Assembly: GCA_014338405.1 (NCBI GenBank)
Contig: JTDE01022299.1
Coordinates: forward strand, 1-64,000
From: Paragonimus skrjabini miyazakii
Lineage: Eukaryota > Platyhelminthes > Trematoda > Plagiorchiida > Troglotrematidae
DNA: 64,000 nt
Direction: 5' to 3'
In this document: positions 25,901 to 37,035 of the stretch, in pieces
Layout: every line of letters starts with the position of its first letter
How positions within the stretch are numbered: the stretch's first letter is position 1
The notes under the pieces: model-generated
The model's input: only the letters and a program-made list of their open reading frames with translations
Told to the model about the DNA's origin: nothing
Databases searched by the model: none
Program-made: the position numbers and the translations under genes

Positions 25901-27350
25901 AAAGATCGTAGGGTTTATGGACTTCCTTATTACTGCCTAATCTGTTACACCCACATCGATAAACATAAAGCTTCCGAATAGGACATACAGTCTAAACGAA
26001 ATAACTTCAAAACCGCTTCCTCTCTTCTTCAGCCACAGACGGAGAATATTTTTATTGCCATCAGTAAATCGTCAATAATTTTCAGTTTTAACCCTGAGTA
26101 CAATGGCTTGAACAGTTGGTGATCTTGACGATGGACTATAAAGTTGCAAAGTAATAGATAAGTACGGATTCATAGCGAATAAAAAGAACAGACTAAAAAT
26201 AAGCGGACGGAATGAATTGAGCTTAACAAAACAGAATACTCAATAACTTTGCGGACACAGGCTGGCCACTGACTGAGACATAATGCTGCGTCAGAGAATG
26301 CTTCCAGTCAGTAACGTTGACGGTCGCAAACTCCCCAACCCGGTAGACGAGATCTACCAAACTTCATAGTCTGTGGACACGTCGTCGTTTGGTCACTGCG
26401 GTTTTTCCCGGCTATTAGTAACCATACTGAACAATGCACGACTTGGCAAACGCTTGTACGTGGCCCAACCAGTAGAAACTGTCCACTTTCATTACTACGG
26501 TTTTCAGTCGCAAATTCGCGCAATTCCTAAACATGCACCGGCAAATTGTCACGTTGCTGAAAAAGTCAGCTCATTCACTATAGGTTTGCTGACGGATAAA
26601 ACGATTGTCGAGCACCGAGAGTCTACGTTCGTCTTCCACACAAATTGGCCAAGTCTGTGATCAATACCTTTATCATCAGGCCACATGTAACCTTATCTTA
26701 GTCGGCCGAAACTGCCGACCACATCGGGGAGGCAAACGAACAGCACACCTCCTAAGCATCTGTGTCAGCGTACAAAGCACTGGAACGTTCGACTGACTGT
26801 GCAAAAGAACTCATATGTCCAATCTAGGCTCTCAGTACACAATCGTTGCGGTCGTGTACCATGCCATATAGAATGAACCGACGACCATATCGACCGTGCC
26901 CTCGCCATCACCGAACGCCCGCACTCCACGTCAGCTCCAACTACTATAGGTACTACCAGCAGCTTGGTACTGGTACTAAATTCTGCAGTATTTCCAACTG
27001 CCTTTCCCAAAGCTAATGATGGGGGCAAGCCTGTTGCAGTGACCGATGGTGATAGCCACATGGTTCGCTGCTTTTTATTAGAAATCGGAACTATGAAGTT
27101 CTCTACCAAATGTACAATAATACTGGCCATACAGGGGATCTGTTAAACCTGTCTTAGATTCACTCGACAAAAGATGGAGGGAAGTATTTACTTCCGTGAA
27201 CAGAGAGGGCCAATGGACATAGGTGGATGTGGCGGTAAGCAAGAGAACTAACCGAATTTGCGAAAATTAAAATGGATTAGTCTGTTATGTTCTCTCCTCG
27301 CTTCCACGAGAAAAGCAAATTAGGTGAAAATGACAAAGGTGATAGGCGTC
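19920..27350. other. Glypican intron between the inverted repeat arms
   Basis: No exon with paired splice borders was found. A GC-rich patch (about 25140-25200) and a stretch of unusual composition (26280-27130) stand out but encode nothing recognised. Short frames at 20514-20801, 22306-22617 and 25604-25822 lack motifs. Confidence 0.45.
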
Positions 27351-27862
27351 CACAGTTTGCTTAACTGTCAGCCTGGTTGCTCAAACAGCAGTGGGCAGTA
27401 CAGACAATGAACTATTGTCTTGGTTTGTGCATCGGTGGAGGTGAACAATTCATAAACGTGAATCCGTATGTCCCCCTCAACATGTATGGCATATATTCAG
27501 ATATGCATGTGAACAGTGTCAATAAATAGAAATTTAATGGCAAAAAATCTGAGCTTCTGTTGAACTCAAACCAGCTAGAGTAACAGCATACATGAACGTG
27601 GCAAACCCTCCATCAGTTGAGTAACGGATTTTCGACTGGGGATCAGAAATGCCATGAATGGATTCAATCGCAAATCTGCCCCACTGGTATAGCGCTTGCC
27701 AAGTTTAGGCATGTTGTTTCCATCACTGGTTCGAGTATAGTTAGAGCTCAGATATTTCGAAATTGGATCACATCTGCTATTCTACCTACCGGTAATTCAG
27801 TGGCGTTCGTCAGAACTGAGCGTGATAACAATTCACTTGAAAGATTTTATTTGAATAAGTGC
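27351..27862 (+). mobile_element. Fold-back family copy F3, inverted partner of 19408-19919
   Basis: It is the plus-orientation arm of the 512-bp inverted pair. The left tRNA-like end reads GAGCTTCTGTTGAACTCAAA on the plus strand (B-box on the minus strand). The right end reads CATCACTGGTTCGAGTATAG, preceded by an A-box-like ACTGGTATAGCGCTTGCC about 45 bases earlier. The near identity to the partner suggests recent duplication. Confidence 0.75.
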
Positions 27863-30150
27863 CTGATTTTTGATCGAACGGACAACATTATGCTTTTTAG
27901 AGTGTGTTGTTGTGGTTAACATTGAGAGGACAAATGAATGTGAGTTGACTGTGAGCAATTGTGTTTGCATGGGTGTTGTGAGTTTGCTTAAATTGTGCTT
28001 TTCTATGAATGTGAACTTATCCCACATGATCTATGCGCCCACTTTATTTTAATCCCACTGTCCGTTTGTTGAAGTTGATGTGCTTATCTACCCACGGTGG
28101 CACTGAAAAATTTCCCACTAGAGAGGATGTATATGATGTACTTGCAAACTCTTCGCTTTCTGCATGAGATCTATAGCCTGGTCTTTGTCATAAAATGTGT
28201 GATGGCGAGTTCACACCATGGTGTTTCTTTTTGTTCTTATCAAAACACAACGTTATGTTTCATTGCACGACATAAATTGTGATACAACGTTGACTTAATG
28301 TAACGATGTTAACAATTCTTGATGAAAGAATCTATTCCGCTGTTTTCTCTTGTGTCCACCTTATTCAGTATGTTGTGCATAGCTTGCTTAGTGCGTAAAT
28401 CCGACTTGTCTGTCGAAATCAGCCGTGCGATGAGTAGACAGTGTACTGTGACCGTCTCTCAGGTATCTGATACTTCCCCTTTAGTATGTAATCGAAATAG
28501 ATTGATCAGTGAAACAATGGTATTACAGCACTGTATGCTACTTAAACAAGCAGTTGATTGAAACTAAGCTGCATTTCTTATAGATGCAGGACAGCAAACT
28601 TTACAATAACAGTAGTTCCAATTTTACGCCTGATAGTGTGAACCAGCTATGCTTTTCGACTGTCTTTAATCAGATCACTATGTTTATCTGGTCGTTATCT
28701 TTTTGTTTCGTACCCGATAACACGCCACTTCAAATATTATCCCTCCTGCCATGAAAAAGAGTGCATGCTAGGCACACATGGAGTCTATATTGGACAATAA
28801 GGTCGTCACCCGCGAACCGGATCAGCCGCTGTGCCACCATTGTTGATTTGTTGTTGCTGTTACTTTGGTTGCATGTTTCAGACCAGTGGTGCAGTCTGTG
28901 CATCAATACCCACGCTTTTGTGTAGAATGTCCATAAATCGGGACGCTTCAACCGTGGTCATGGACCTGTGTGCGTTTGTGTGCGTGTGTGCGCATGTGCG
29001 TATGCGTGGCGTTGGCTCGCCATCCGATTAGCCCAAATCTGGGGTATTTTGCTTCTGGCCCGCCATGTGCCGATTGCGGAAAGTGCCTGCTGAACTGCCA
29101 GATGTGGTGAAGCCAAAATGCCTCAAGATCAGTCAATCTACGAGCGGCATTCTCGTGTCTAGCTCCTCACACAGATTGCACTACCATGGTACGTCATGAA
29201 TTTGAACCGCTGTGTTCAGAGAATCAGTCAAGTCGAATTTGCACGTACCCACATGCAGTTAACAGTGTTGTGTCTCTACCGTTATCCATGTAAGAGGATG
29301 GGCAGGTGTACGCGCTCAATCTGGCTCGTTCACCACAAATGCTGGACATTCAATTAACTTCAGTACAATGTGTCCAGCTGTTCTGCCGTCGAATGGTTCC
29401 CATGTTATCATGGAGAGATTTCAGGACAAGGGTTACACGTCCAATAAAAAACAATGTATAATTTAACGAACCTTGTTATTTTGCGCTGTAAAAAGATACT
29501 TCTGGAAAGCTAAACAAGTGCAGCAGCTGGGGTACCGCAGCTCGTTAAAACAAAATGTGTGTATCAGTTGCGTGCTTGAAACAAGACAGCTCAGTAGAAG
29601 GAGGACAACCAAAGAAAAAATAATTACCTGTCTGTTAAAAACCAGGTGACATTTGCGATCACTGAGTGTGATCGAGTGAAACGCTTCTTATGCTAACTAA
29701 ACTCGATATATGGACCATCAAACTGTGGTTTTCTACCAATTCCAGGTCTTTTGTTCACAAAGTACGAACACTAACTAAATGCATTACACATCACTTGTCC
29801 AGAAGTATGGAGAACAGTTTGCAAATATGTCCATCTTAAACAGATATACACCAAAATAGCTACTTCAATGTAATACGGCGGTTTTAAGTTGGTGTAGTGA
29901 CTGTGTGGACATTAAAGTAAAGAGAACCCATTGTTTCATTAAGTGACGAATGGTATCCGGAAAATTCACTAAAAACACTTGCAATGAGATGATTACTTAG
30001 CACTAAGAGTGCATAGGAAATTGTAAACGGAAACCACCGTACCACACAAGAAAGGTGTTCGTATGACTTTGAGATAACCGGTCCTTAAAATAGACGACAA
30101 TACATTTATCCCACGTACAGATCCTTTACATCCCTAGCAAACTCATTACT
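27863..30150. other. Glypican intron, no coding feature
   Basis: It contains a TG-rich tract (28966-29010) and a weak tRNA-like A-box at about 28805-28840 on the minus strand. Nothing else is supported. Confidence 0.5.
28966..29010. repeat. Imperfect (TG)n / (TGTGCG)n tract
   Basis: Alternating GTGTGCG and GTGTGTGCGCATG units form a degenerate purine-pyrimidine alternating microsatellite, a type of sequence that can adopt Z-DNA. Confidence 0.7.
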
Positions 30151-30250
30151 NNNNNNNNNNNNNNNNNNNNNNNNNNNNNNNNNNNNNNNNNNNNNNNNNN
30201 NNNNNNNNNNNNNNNNNNNNNNNNNNNNNNNNNNNNNNNNNNNNNNNNNN
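30151..30250. other. Assembly gap (100 N)
   Basis: A run of exactly 100 N, the usual placeholder for unknown length. It lies within the 18-kb glypican intron. Confidence 0.99.
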
Positions 30251-31437
30251 CAGCAGAAGATATCAAATAATATTCTTGAATATCCCGCTTAAATGAAAAA
30301 GATAAAATTTTGAGGGAAAATGTGTCATACACCTTAGATGGACGAAGAACAGTTAAGGCAAAAAGATGTCCGCAAAATATATCACTGCTTTGTTGGGACA
30401 GTACGATATATGGATGTCATAGATAACAAACACGGAAGGACATCTTATTGCAGCCGAAGGGGTGAAACTCAGTTTGCTGAACACAGAATGGTAGCTTGAT
30501 GGTTGGGGGACATCTGGATGATTGATATCTAACTTCAAATAGGTATGTGGAAATTACGACGCTAACCGATTTACGCGAACACGTTTTTCTGTGTGCCAGC
30601 AATACTAACTCAATGAGCTTATCCGTTTTAACTCAGGGTAATCCCAATTGCTCTATACGACGTTACTCAATTAGTGAACATGTTGGGCATCCGTGTTGCT
30701 TGCACGGTTAATGCTCTTATATGCCGATAATAGCTTTCTGATGTAAACAGACGTGCGTAGATAAAGTACACTTCCTTTACATATCGTGGGACTTTAGGAA
30801 TAGTTAGAAATATCACTCTCATTGTTTACAACTGTTGAAAACGTTTTTAGAGTCTATCCCATAGATAAACAGTACACTTTAAAAGTCAAAAGTACCAACT
30901 ACCTCATAAAATCCTCGGTAGTTTTACAGTTTATATTGTATTAGACCCAATAATATCACAAGAAATAATACCGGTCTAGGATTTAATGTTTCACATAAAT
31001 ATTGTAAACTTGATAAGTGTACGGTAGCAATTCTGAGCATTCCTATTTCAAGAACTATCAGAACATCAAAAGAAAATAGAATTTGTTCTCCGTTCTTCTC
31101 CGAAATTTTTTGAAATGGCCTAATCGTGTTATTCACTAGATTGTACCCAACCTCACTAAATGTTGCATTTAAAAAATGTCGTGCCTTTCAAAGTGTTTTC
31201 GTTTTCTTTGATATTTCCCAGTGGCTCTCTCTCTGTGTCTGCATTCAACGCGTATTGTGTAAAGTATCATAAGGCTAGCACATAACAACATGTCCCTGAG
31301 CTTTTACAATTGGTTGTGTATGAGGTTTCAAATTTAATATATTATTATAGACAACGGCATAGCGGTCATCACTGTCACCTCATATTGGTCGTTATCCAAA
31401 GCCACTTGGTGAAAAGTACGTGCACTTATGAAGTGTA
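30251..31437. other. Glypican intron, no supported feature
   Basis: AT-rich sequence with only short frames on both strands. Confidence 0.5.
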
Positions 31438-31637
31438 CTGTTAAGTAGTCGGGGATTTGGTTTATTTCAAGTTGAACATCACCCAAAATTGATCGCAGCT
31501 TTCGCATTCCCATGGACTTTTCAGTTGGCCCCTCTCAAAATGGGCCGTGTGAAAAGTCTATGGGAAGACGAGAGCTGCGATCACTTGTGAGTGATGATCA
31601 GCTTGGAACAACTGAATAGTTTGAGCAAGAGCAAAGC
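31438..31637. repeat. MITE-like inverted-repeat element, copy C (hairpin)
   Basis: The left half runs AGTAGTCGGGGATTTGG, TTGAACATCACC, TTGATCGCAGCTTTCGCATT and CAGTTGGCCCC. It is mirrored in the right half (GGGCCGTGTGAAAAGTC, GAGAGCTGCGATCACTTGTG, AGTGATGATCAGCTTGG). The halves meet near 31540, making an almost continuous hairpin with no coding potential. Confidence 0.7.
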
Positions 31638-34600
31638 ACAAGTCAGGTGCTCTTTCGTGAAACTCTGTCTGAAAACTTCATCTAAATGCGAAGACTGCAA
31701 TCATTTGTTATTAGTGTCTAGTTTATGTATTGAGTATACTCCCGAGAAACTTTCGGAACCATAAGCTACAGAACGCTGGGTGGTCAAGCTAACTGCTATT
31801 TCCTTCAATACCTTCCAGAAAGGAATTAAATATAACCGATTAATTGACTAGCAAGTAATTAACGCAGCACCTTTAAAAAGAAGTCATCGCGATGCAGAAC
31901 AAAAATCTTGGCAACGTCAGAGATGCTGCGTCTCAGTGGTTTGCATATATGAGTGAAGAGCCAGATAAAAGACTCGTTATACAGAACTACCAAGAAGTAG
32001 CTCACTCTGTTGTCTACATGACGTTGAAGGATTCAATGCGTTATCCGTTTGGTTTACATAATGAAGAAGCATATATGGTTTGAGACTACTCAAAGCAGGG
32101 TGGGGTACCAAGTTCTATATCTATTAATGTAGATCTGTGATGAAAGCAGAAACCTAACTGAGACATTCTTTCCGGTTGTACGTATCCAGAATCACCTGTA
32201 AACATAACCTGCAAACATCGAAACGGGTTCGTCTTCAATTCTGAATTGTATTTTTTCGTGTAGCCTCCGTGGAATGCACATAAATCAACTTCCACGCTTT
32301 TATACTCACATTTGTATTACATGGGTGATTATGAAGTCGACTACTTGACTAAATTAGAGCAACGCCAAACTATCCCCATTGAAAATCACACCTTGCTACT
32401 GTGTCAGTTACGTTTGTAATGCTATTGCTATAACTATTCATTACGAGTTAAATAGATCACATTTCTAAAAACGTAGATTACTAAATATCATTCCAGACAT
32501 GTTTGAAAACAAAGGTAAACACAATCTCGAATATAACCAATTTTGGTTTTTTGGAGGGGAGCATGAAGTCTGCGCAGGCTGAGTGCATGTAATTTTGAAT
32601 AACTGATTTCCCCTACAGTAACTAAAAAGTGCTTAAGATTTCTGTTCCATTACGATGGGCATTAGTTGAAGTGTATTGTAGCGAAGCTGGTATTTTATGA
32701 GAGAAGTTTGTTTTCGGATGACGTGACACCCAATCCATTCCTTTTGTGTACTTTTCAAGCAGACACTGTATGTTTGGTTTCACTCTGTATGACAGACTAT
32801 GCTATGATACAATTTTTCCACGAGGAACATGCAGCATAAGTAATACAACAAATTGTCTTTAGATGCAGCTGTTTTTTTGTTGGTTAAACTACATTATCGT
32901 TTATTTGAAAAACCGTAACAGTAAAATTCCAACAACTCATAAAAATCCGCCTCTGCACAAACACCTCCATGCTAATGCAAATATCCCAACATTCGCTCTA
33001 GCTAAAAGTAATGTTTCGCGCCTTTCTGTATTATCTCACTATCAATCATTCGTGTACTCCGTGAATTCAAACAGTCAGTTCAGTAGAATAGTCTCTGCAT
33101 CATGTATAATTTCAAATCCTTTGAATGATTCGTCAGTCCATACTTTTTTGTCTAATCGTAATAATCCATATTTCTCGATCGGAAGTTTGGCAAGTTTCGG
33201 ATACAGAACAGCATTGCCTTGACAGTCTTCAAAACCACTTTGCAGTGTACTTTCTTTAACTACGAAATGGACGTTTTTGATATTTAACAGCGGTTCTTCT
33301 TCAAACACACTTGCGGTTAACATTGGTTACCTACTAGGATGAACAACCACTTGTGAAAATATGAACACTGCTTTGGTCGTCTGTTTTTAGATTAGCATGC
33401 CCAAACTATCACCTTGTAAGTTTGTCTGTTTCAATCGAAATTGTTAACAGTCTGGACAGTATGCGCTCATTTAGCCCGATGACTATCGTAATCATTGTTA
33501 TTATATGGCCAATTTTTATGTACTTTCCTCTCTGTTTTGAATATGAAGTAAGCTCTTGCGAAAAGAGCAAAATCATGTTCACATGTGGTTCGATCAATCG
33601 AAAGGCAAGCATCAAGCGCAAGAAGTTGAACGTTTCATTTGGGGTACTTATGCTTATATTTCAATTTACTCCTGTACTTTATAATACTGTAAGTTAATGG
33701 CGACGGCTGAGTGAAACGTGGAGCAGCCAAGGCAACTAGACAATGTCTGTCAGCATGGATTTCGCGCTAGTAACCGGTTGCAGAATCCTTGCCTGTTGAA
33801 TAACGACGGGCGAACCTGTGTGAATTGGTTTCACCCCGATCAAAAGAGATTCAACTATACCAGGGAAACGACTTCATGCGTAGGGATATATATATATATG
33901 TAGTAGAGAAGTGACTTAGAAAAGACATCGAAAGGTAATCGCACATGAGCCGGAAGATCCATTCGCGTCTTTATATATTCAACTCCGATGTGACTAACAC
34001 GAATCGTTACTAGGAGGCATCAAATTACCAACCTGTCCAGTGTCAATGGTTGTGTCAATTCTAATCAAAACGGCTTACTTCTTGCTTCCGTCGTAAAGAA
34101 TTACCAAAAATTCTTTGAGGGAGAACTGACAAACTTACACTGAGAGCACAATGGCTTTCCTGAACGAAGAGCCAGATGGAAGCAAATGTGCCAAGAAACC
34201 GATAGTGTTCTAACATAGAGGTCTTCTCTGTTGTCCTACAAACACAATGTCAGCAATCACGTGAAGTCATAATCAATAGGGTCATGTATATACATATATA
34301 CATATATATAAACTGTTTGGCTTAAACTTAGAAACGCAATAGGCTGATACATTGCTGAGACATTTGAACCCTCAAGATAAAATATTTGCCGTCATTTTTT
34401 AATCATTCAGCTTCCTCGATTTCATCTGTTACATAAAATGCGAGTGTATTTTTTTCTTAGGATTTCACTGCTCTGCTTTGTACCGTGAAAATTTTTGAGG
34501 TAAAATTCTCCACCCACTGCACATCAATAAAAGGAGTTGCTATCATATGCTAAGTGTGGGCTTTTGACTCCGTATGTTTGCAAACTGATCAAGAACATGC

Positions 34601-35456
34601 TGTCGTCAGACATATTGCTAATGTTGAGCTGATTGGTAATTGTTAAATAGCAAAAAGATAACTACCCCTACGGGGGCTAAATGGTGTAGTTTAGTCGGAG
34701 TGGTTTAAAGTGGAACTAACCTGAGATTTTAAATCTCAGTTGTATTTTTTGTGTAAAACTTAGACGTGCCGAACCAGTGGGAAAAAGTATGTGATCCCAA
34801 ACAAACAGTGAACAATGCAACCGATGCAATCTGAAATTCATGTTAAATTCTGACCGAGTAATACACTGAAATCAGCTGAGTTATTGGACCAATGAAGAAA
34901 AAAGACGGCGAGAATTAAGTACGATGAAACTAAGGTTGATTGGATCACAGTCGACCGGCTGTTCATTTGGTATGCCGAACAGTTAGGTTGAGCAATACCA
35001 AGTGATGGTTAGCTGTGAATGCATGCAAGGCTAACATGGAACCACTAAGATCACGGACACTGCAATCCAATGGAAAAAGCAAATGTTACGACGTAAGAAA
35101 AGTGAACAGGACAACAGAATTGAAAAGAATCGATAGGGACGTCCGGTATGACTGTTGCTTGGAGGGACAACCTTAATTATGTAGCAGTTTTTGAATTTTT
35201 TCTTCAGTAACGGTGGTGGCGTCTCTGTCTGATGTAGCAAAGTAAGTCATCAGGAATTAAGCACAGTGGCCAAAACAATCTTTTTTGGCACTAATAGATT
35301 CTTCAGTCTGGACATTCACAAAGTCAGCAAACCGAGGTTAAAAAGCGAACGAAATATCAGCAACTTGTGAGCAAACACTTTCCAACAAAATTAACAAGTA
35401 TTCGTGCAATGTGGTTTGTAACTTTTATATACTTTTTCACATAAAATGGTGTCATC

Positions 35457-35458
<2 letters not shown>
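31638..35458. other. Glypican intron, no coding feature assigned
   Basis: It includes short AT dinucleotide tracts at 33884-33899 and 34286-34311 and a pair of overlapping antiparallel frames at 32863-33323 of unknown meaning. No splice-bounded exon was found. Confidence 0.45.

Positions 35459-35512
<54 letters not shown>
35459..35512. repeat. (ATT)18 microsatellite
   Basis: Uninterrupted ATT units over 54 bp, ending 114 bp before the glypican exon at 35627. Confidence 0.95.
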
Positions 35513-35514
<2 letters not shown>

Positions 35515-35626
35515 TGCAATCCGTCGGTGGATCGCATTACAGCATATTTTTTGCTAGACTTTATTCCGTGTTTTTTAAACACTACTTTTCAATTATCAGT
35601 AGCCAAAATATACTTCGGCATTTTAG

Positions 35627-35795
35627 TACAACATGGCTCAGGGCACATGCGCGTACAAGCTCATGAGAATGCAATACTGTTCGCTATGTGCCGGTTTAGA
35701 TCTTACACGTCCCTGCCCCGAACTTTGTCTGACGATTCTCTCCGGTTGCTTGAAACCTCTGAGCGAACTGCATCTCTCCTGGAAGCGGTTAACAG
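35627..35795 (+). CDS. Glypican, cysteine-rich central exon
   Basis: Glypicans are GPI-anchored heparan-sulfate proteoglycans that tune Wnt, Hedgehog and BMP/FGF signalling at the cell surface. This exon encodes CAYKLMRMQYCSLCAGLDL then TRPCPELCLTILSGCLKPL, ending LSWKRLT. The six cysteines are spaced C-x9-C-x2-C-x8-C-x3-C-x6-C, the spacing I know from vertebrate glypicans, with the same LMRM.YC and GCL context. The acceptor is TTTTAG before TAC, in phase 0, matching the end of the exon at 17395. The donor is GTAGGT at 35796, leaving phase 1, which fits the next exon. It is the most diagnostic exon of the gene. The frame stays open for a further 109 codons into the intron. Confidence 0.93.
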
Positions 35796-36792
35796 GTAGG
35801 TCATCCCGGTCCATTTCCTCCTCATTTAAATCCGACGCTTCAACTAAAAATGCTATAAATTTGAAAATATACATTCCCCTTATTACTAAAACATACCCGA
35901 TAGACAACATCGTCTTGTCAACTTTGTTGTTTCCAGAGGTGGCGGCGTTTTTGTCTATGGTAGTTTTCGTTTCATTCAGCACAATATACAAGTATAACTC
36001 ATTGCTTCTCAGCAAGGAAATTCAACCCGAAGTTAAAAAATTTCATCTTGTTCCGCATATTGCATCAGGGCCACGTTTGTGCAGCTATCACTTCCACATA
36101 TTTACGAGGGAAACTTATGAGTGACTGAACACGAGTAATATATATCCCATGACCTCAAATAGAAAACGAAGATATCAAGCTACCCCCATCTTTCGAGCAA
36201 GTAAACCAATTCAAGAAGTTGCCGAAGTCCAGTAACATTAACTGAAAACAGTGAGTGGATAAGTATCACGCGGTCACACTATTACAGTTAACGGATGTGA
36301 ACGAGATCCAAGGTCGACAGAAACCAGTAATTTCCCAGCGCAATTATGTGTCATGAACTGTACTACACAATGTAATGAACTGACTCGTTTTCGGTTATTC
36401 GTCATCGGGGCACATCGTACAAATAGTACCGAGGTCAAATAAGGTTACTCACTCGAGAAAAGTAATAAAAACAAGTGCCATGGCAACCGTCTTTGAAAAG
36501 TACTCAGGAAATTTGCGATCATTTAAAAAACTACTTCATAAGCTACACCTGAATTTTCGTTCAATAAAAGGTTAGTTCATTTCACGAGTATATCTGTGTA
36601 AGTGTGTGTGTATCAAAACGGTTCCCTGAAAAAGCGATTGACAAAGTGAACACTAGGGAAGGAAAGCTGGTCGTTTTTTTCTTTACCTTGTTTGAGGGCA
36701 ACTGACAATCACTATGACGAAGCGGCAAAAATAAAGTGTACTACCGACATATTTTAGCAGAGTTAACTTACGAGAGAGGATCCACGATGAAC
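35796..36792. other. Glypican intron with read-through frame
   Basis: The reading frame of the preceding exon continues to 36124 without a stop and includes a hydrophobic run near 35910-35990. No other feature was found. Confidence 0.5.
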
Positions 36793-37035
36793 ATCTTGAA
36801 ATTTGATTTGATTCAAACCAGTAACAAGTGCTGCGCCAGATTAGCTGTGATTGCTTAGTGAAGTCCATAGGATCCCCTAAGGTGAGTGGAAAAATGAGTT
36901 CAAATAAAGACTTTTCGAGCTCCGTAAACAGCGTCTTCATCCAACCAGTGGACCAGCTGTTGCCGAGGAGCAAACTATGCTTGTAGCTGGTTTGGACCCA
37001 GCTGAAGCGAAGGTTCTCCGTACCTAGGCCTTTTT
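36793..37035. mobile_element. Fold-back family copy F4
   Basis: The left end (plus strand) reads GATTTGATTCAAACCAGTAA, the right end TAGCTGGTTTGGACCCAGCT then GAAGCGAAGGTTCTCC. As in F1 to F3, B-box-like sequence occurs at both ends in opposite, outward orientation. A minus-strand frame across it (36683-37066) is a by-product and encodes nothing recognised. Confidence 0.55.

Noticed and set aside
32086..32295. Minus-strand frame starting MEVDLCAFHGGYTKK, briefly like the start of ribosomal protein L24
   Set aside because: The resemblance stops after about eight residues and the following GHGxxY-type blocks are absent.
34721..34748. Palindrome followed by a T run, resembling an intrinsic terminator
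   Set aside because: The window is eukaryotic and there is no adjacent transcription unit for which such a terminator would make sense.
34660..34760. tRNA-like stretch: good A-box (TAGTTTAGTCGG) and a perfect anticodon-type stem-loop CTGAGATTTTAAATCTCAG
   Set aside because: There is no T-arm or B-box, the acceptor stem does not close, and the loop would carry UUA, which would read a stop codon. At best it is a tRNA pseudogene fragment.
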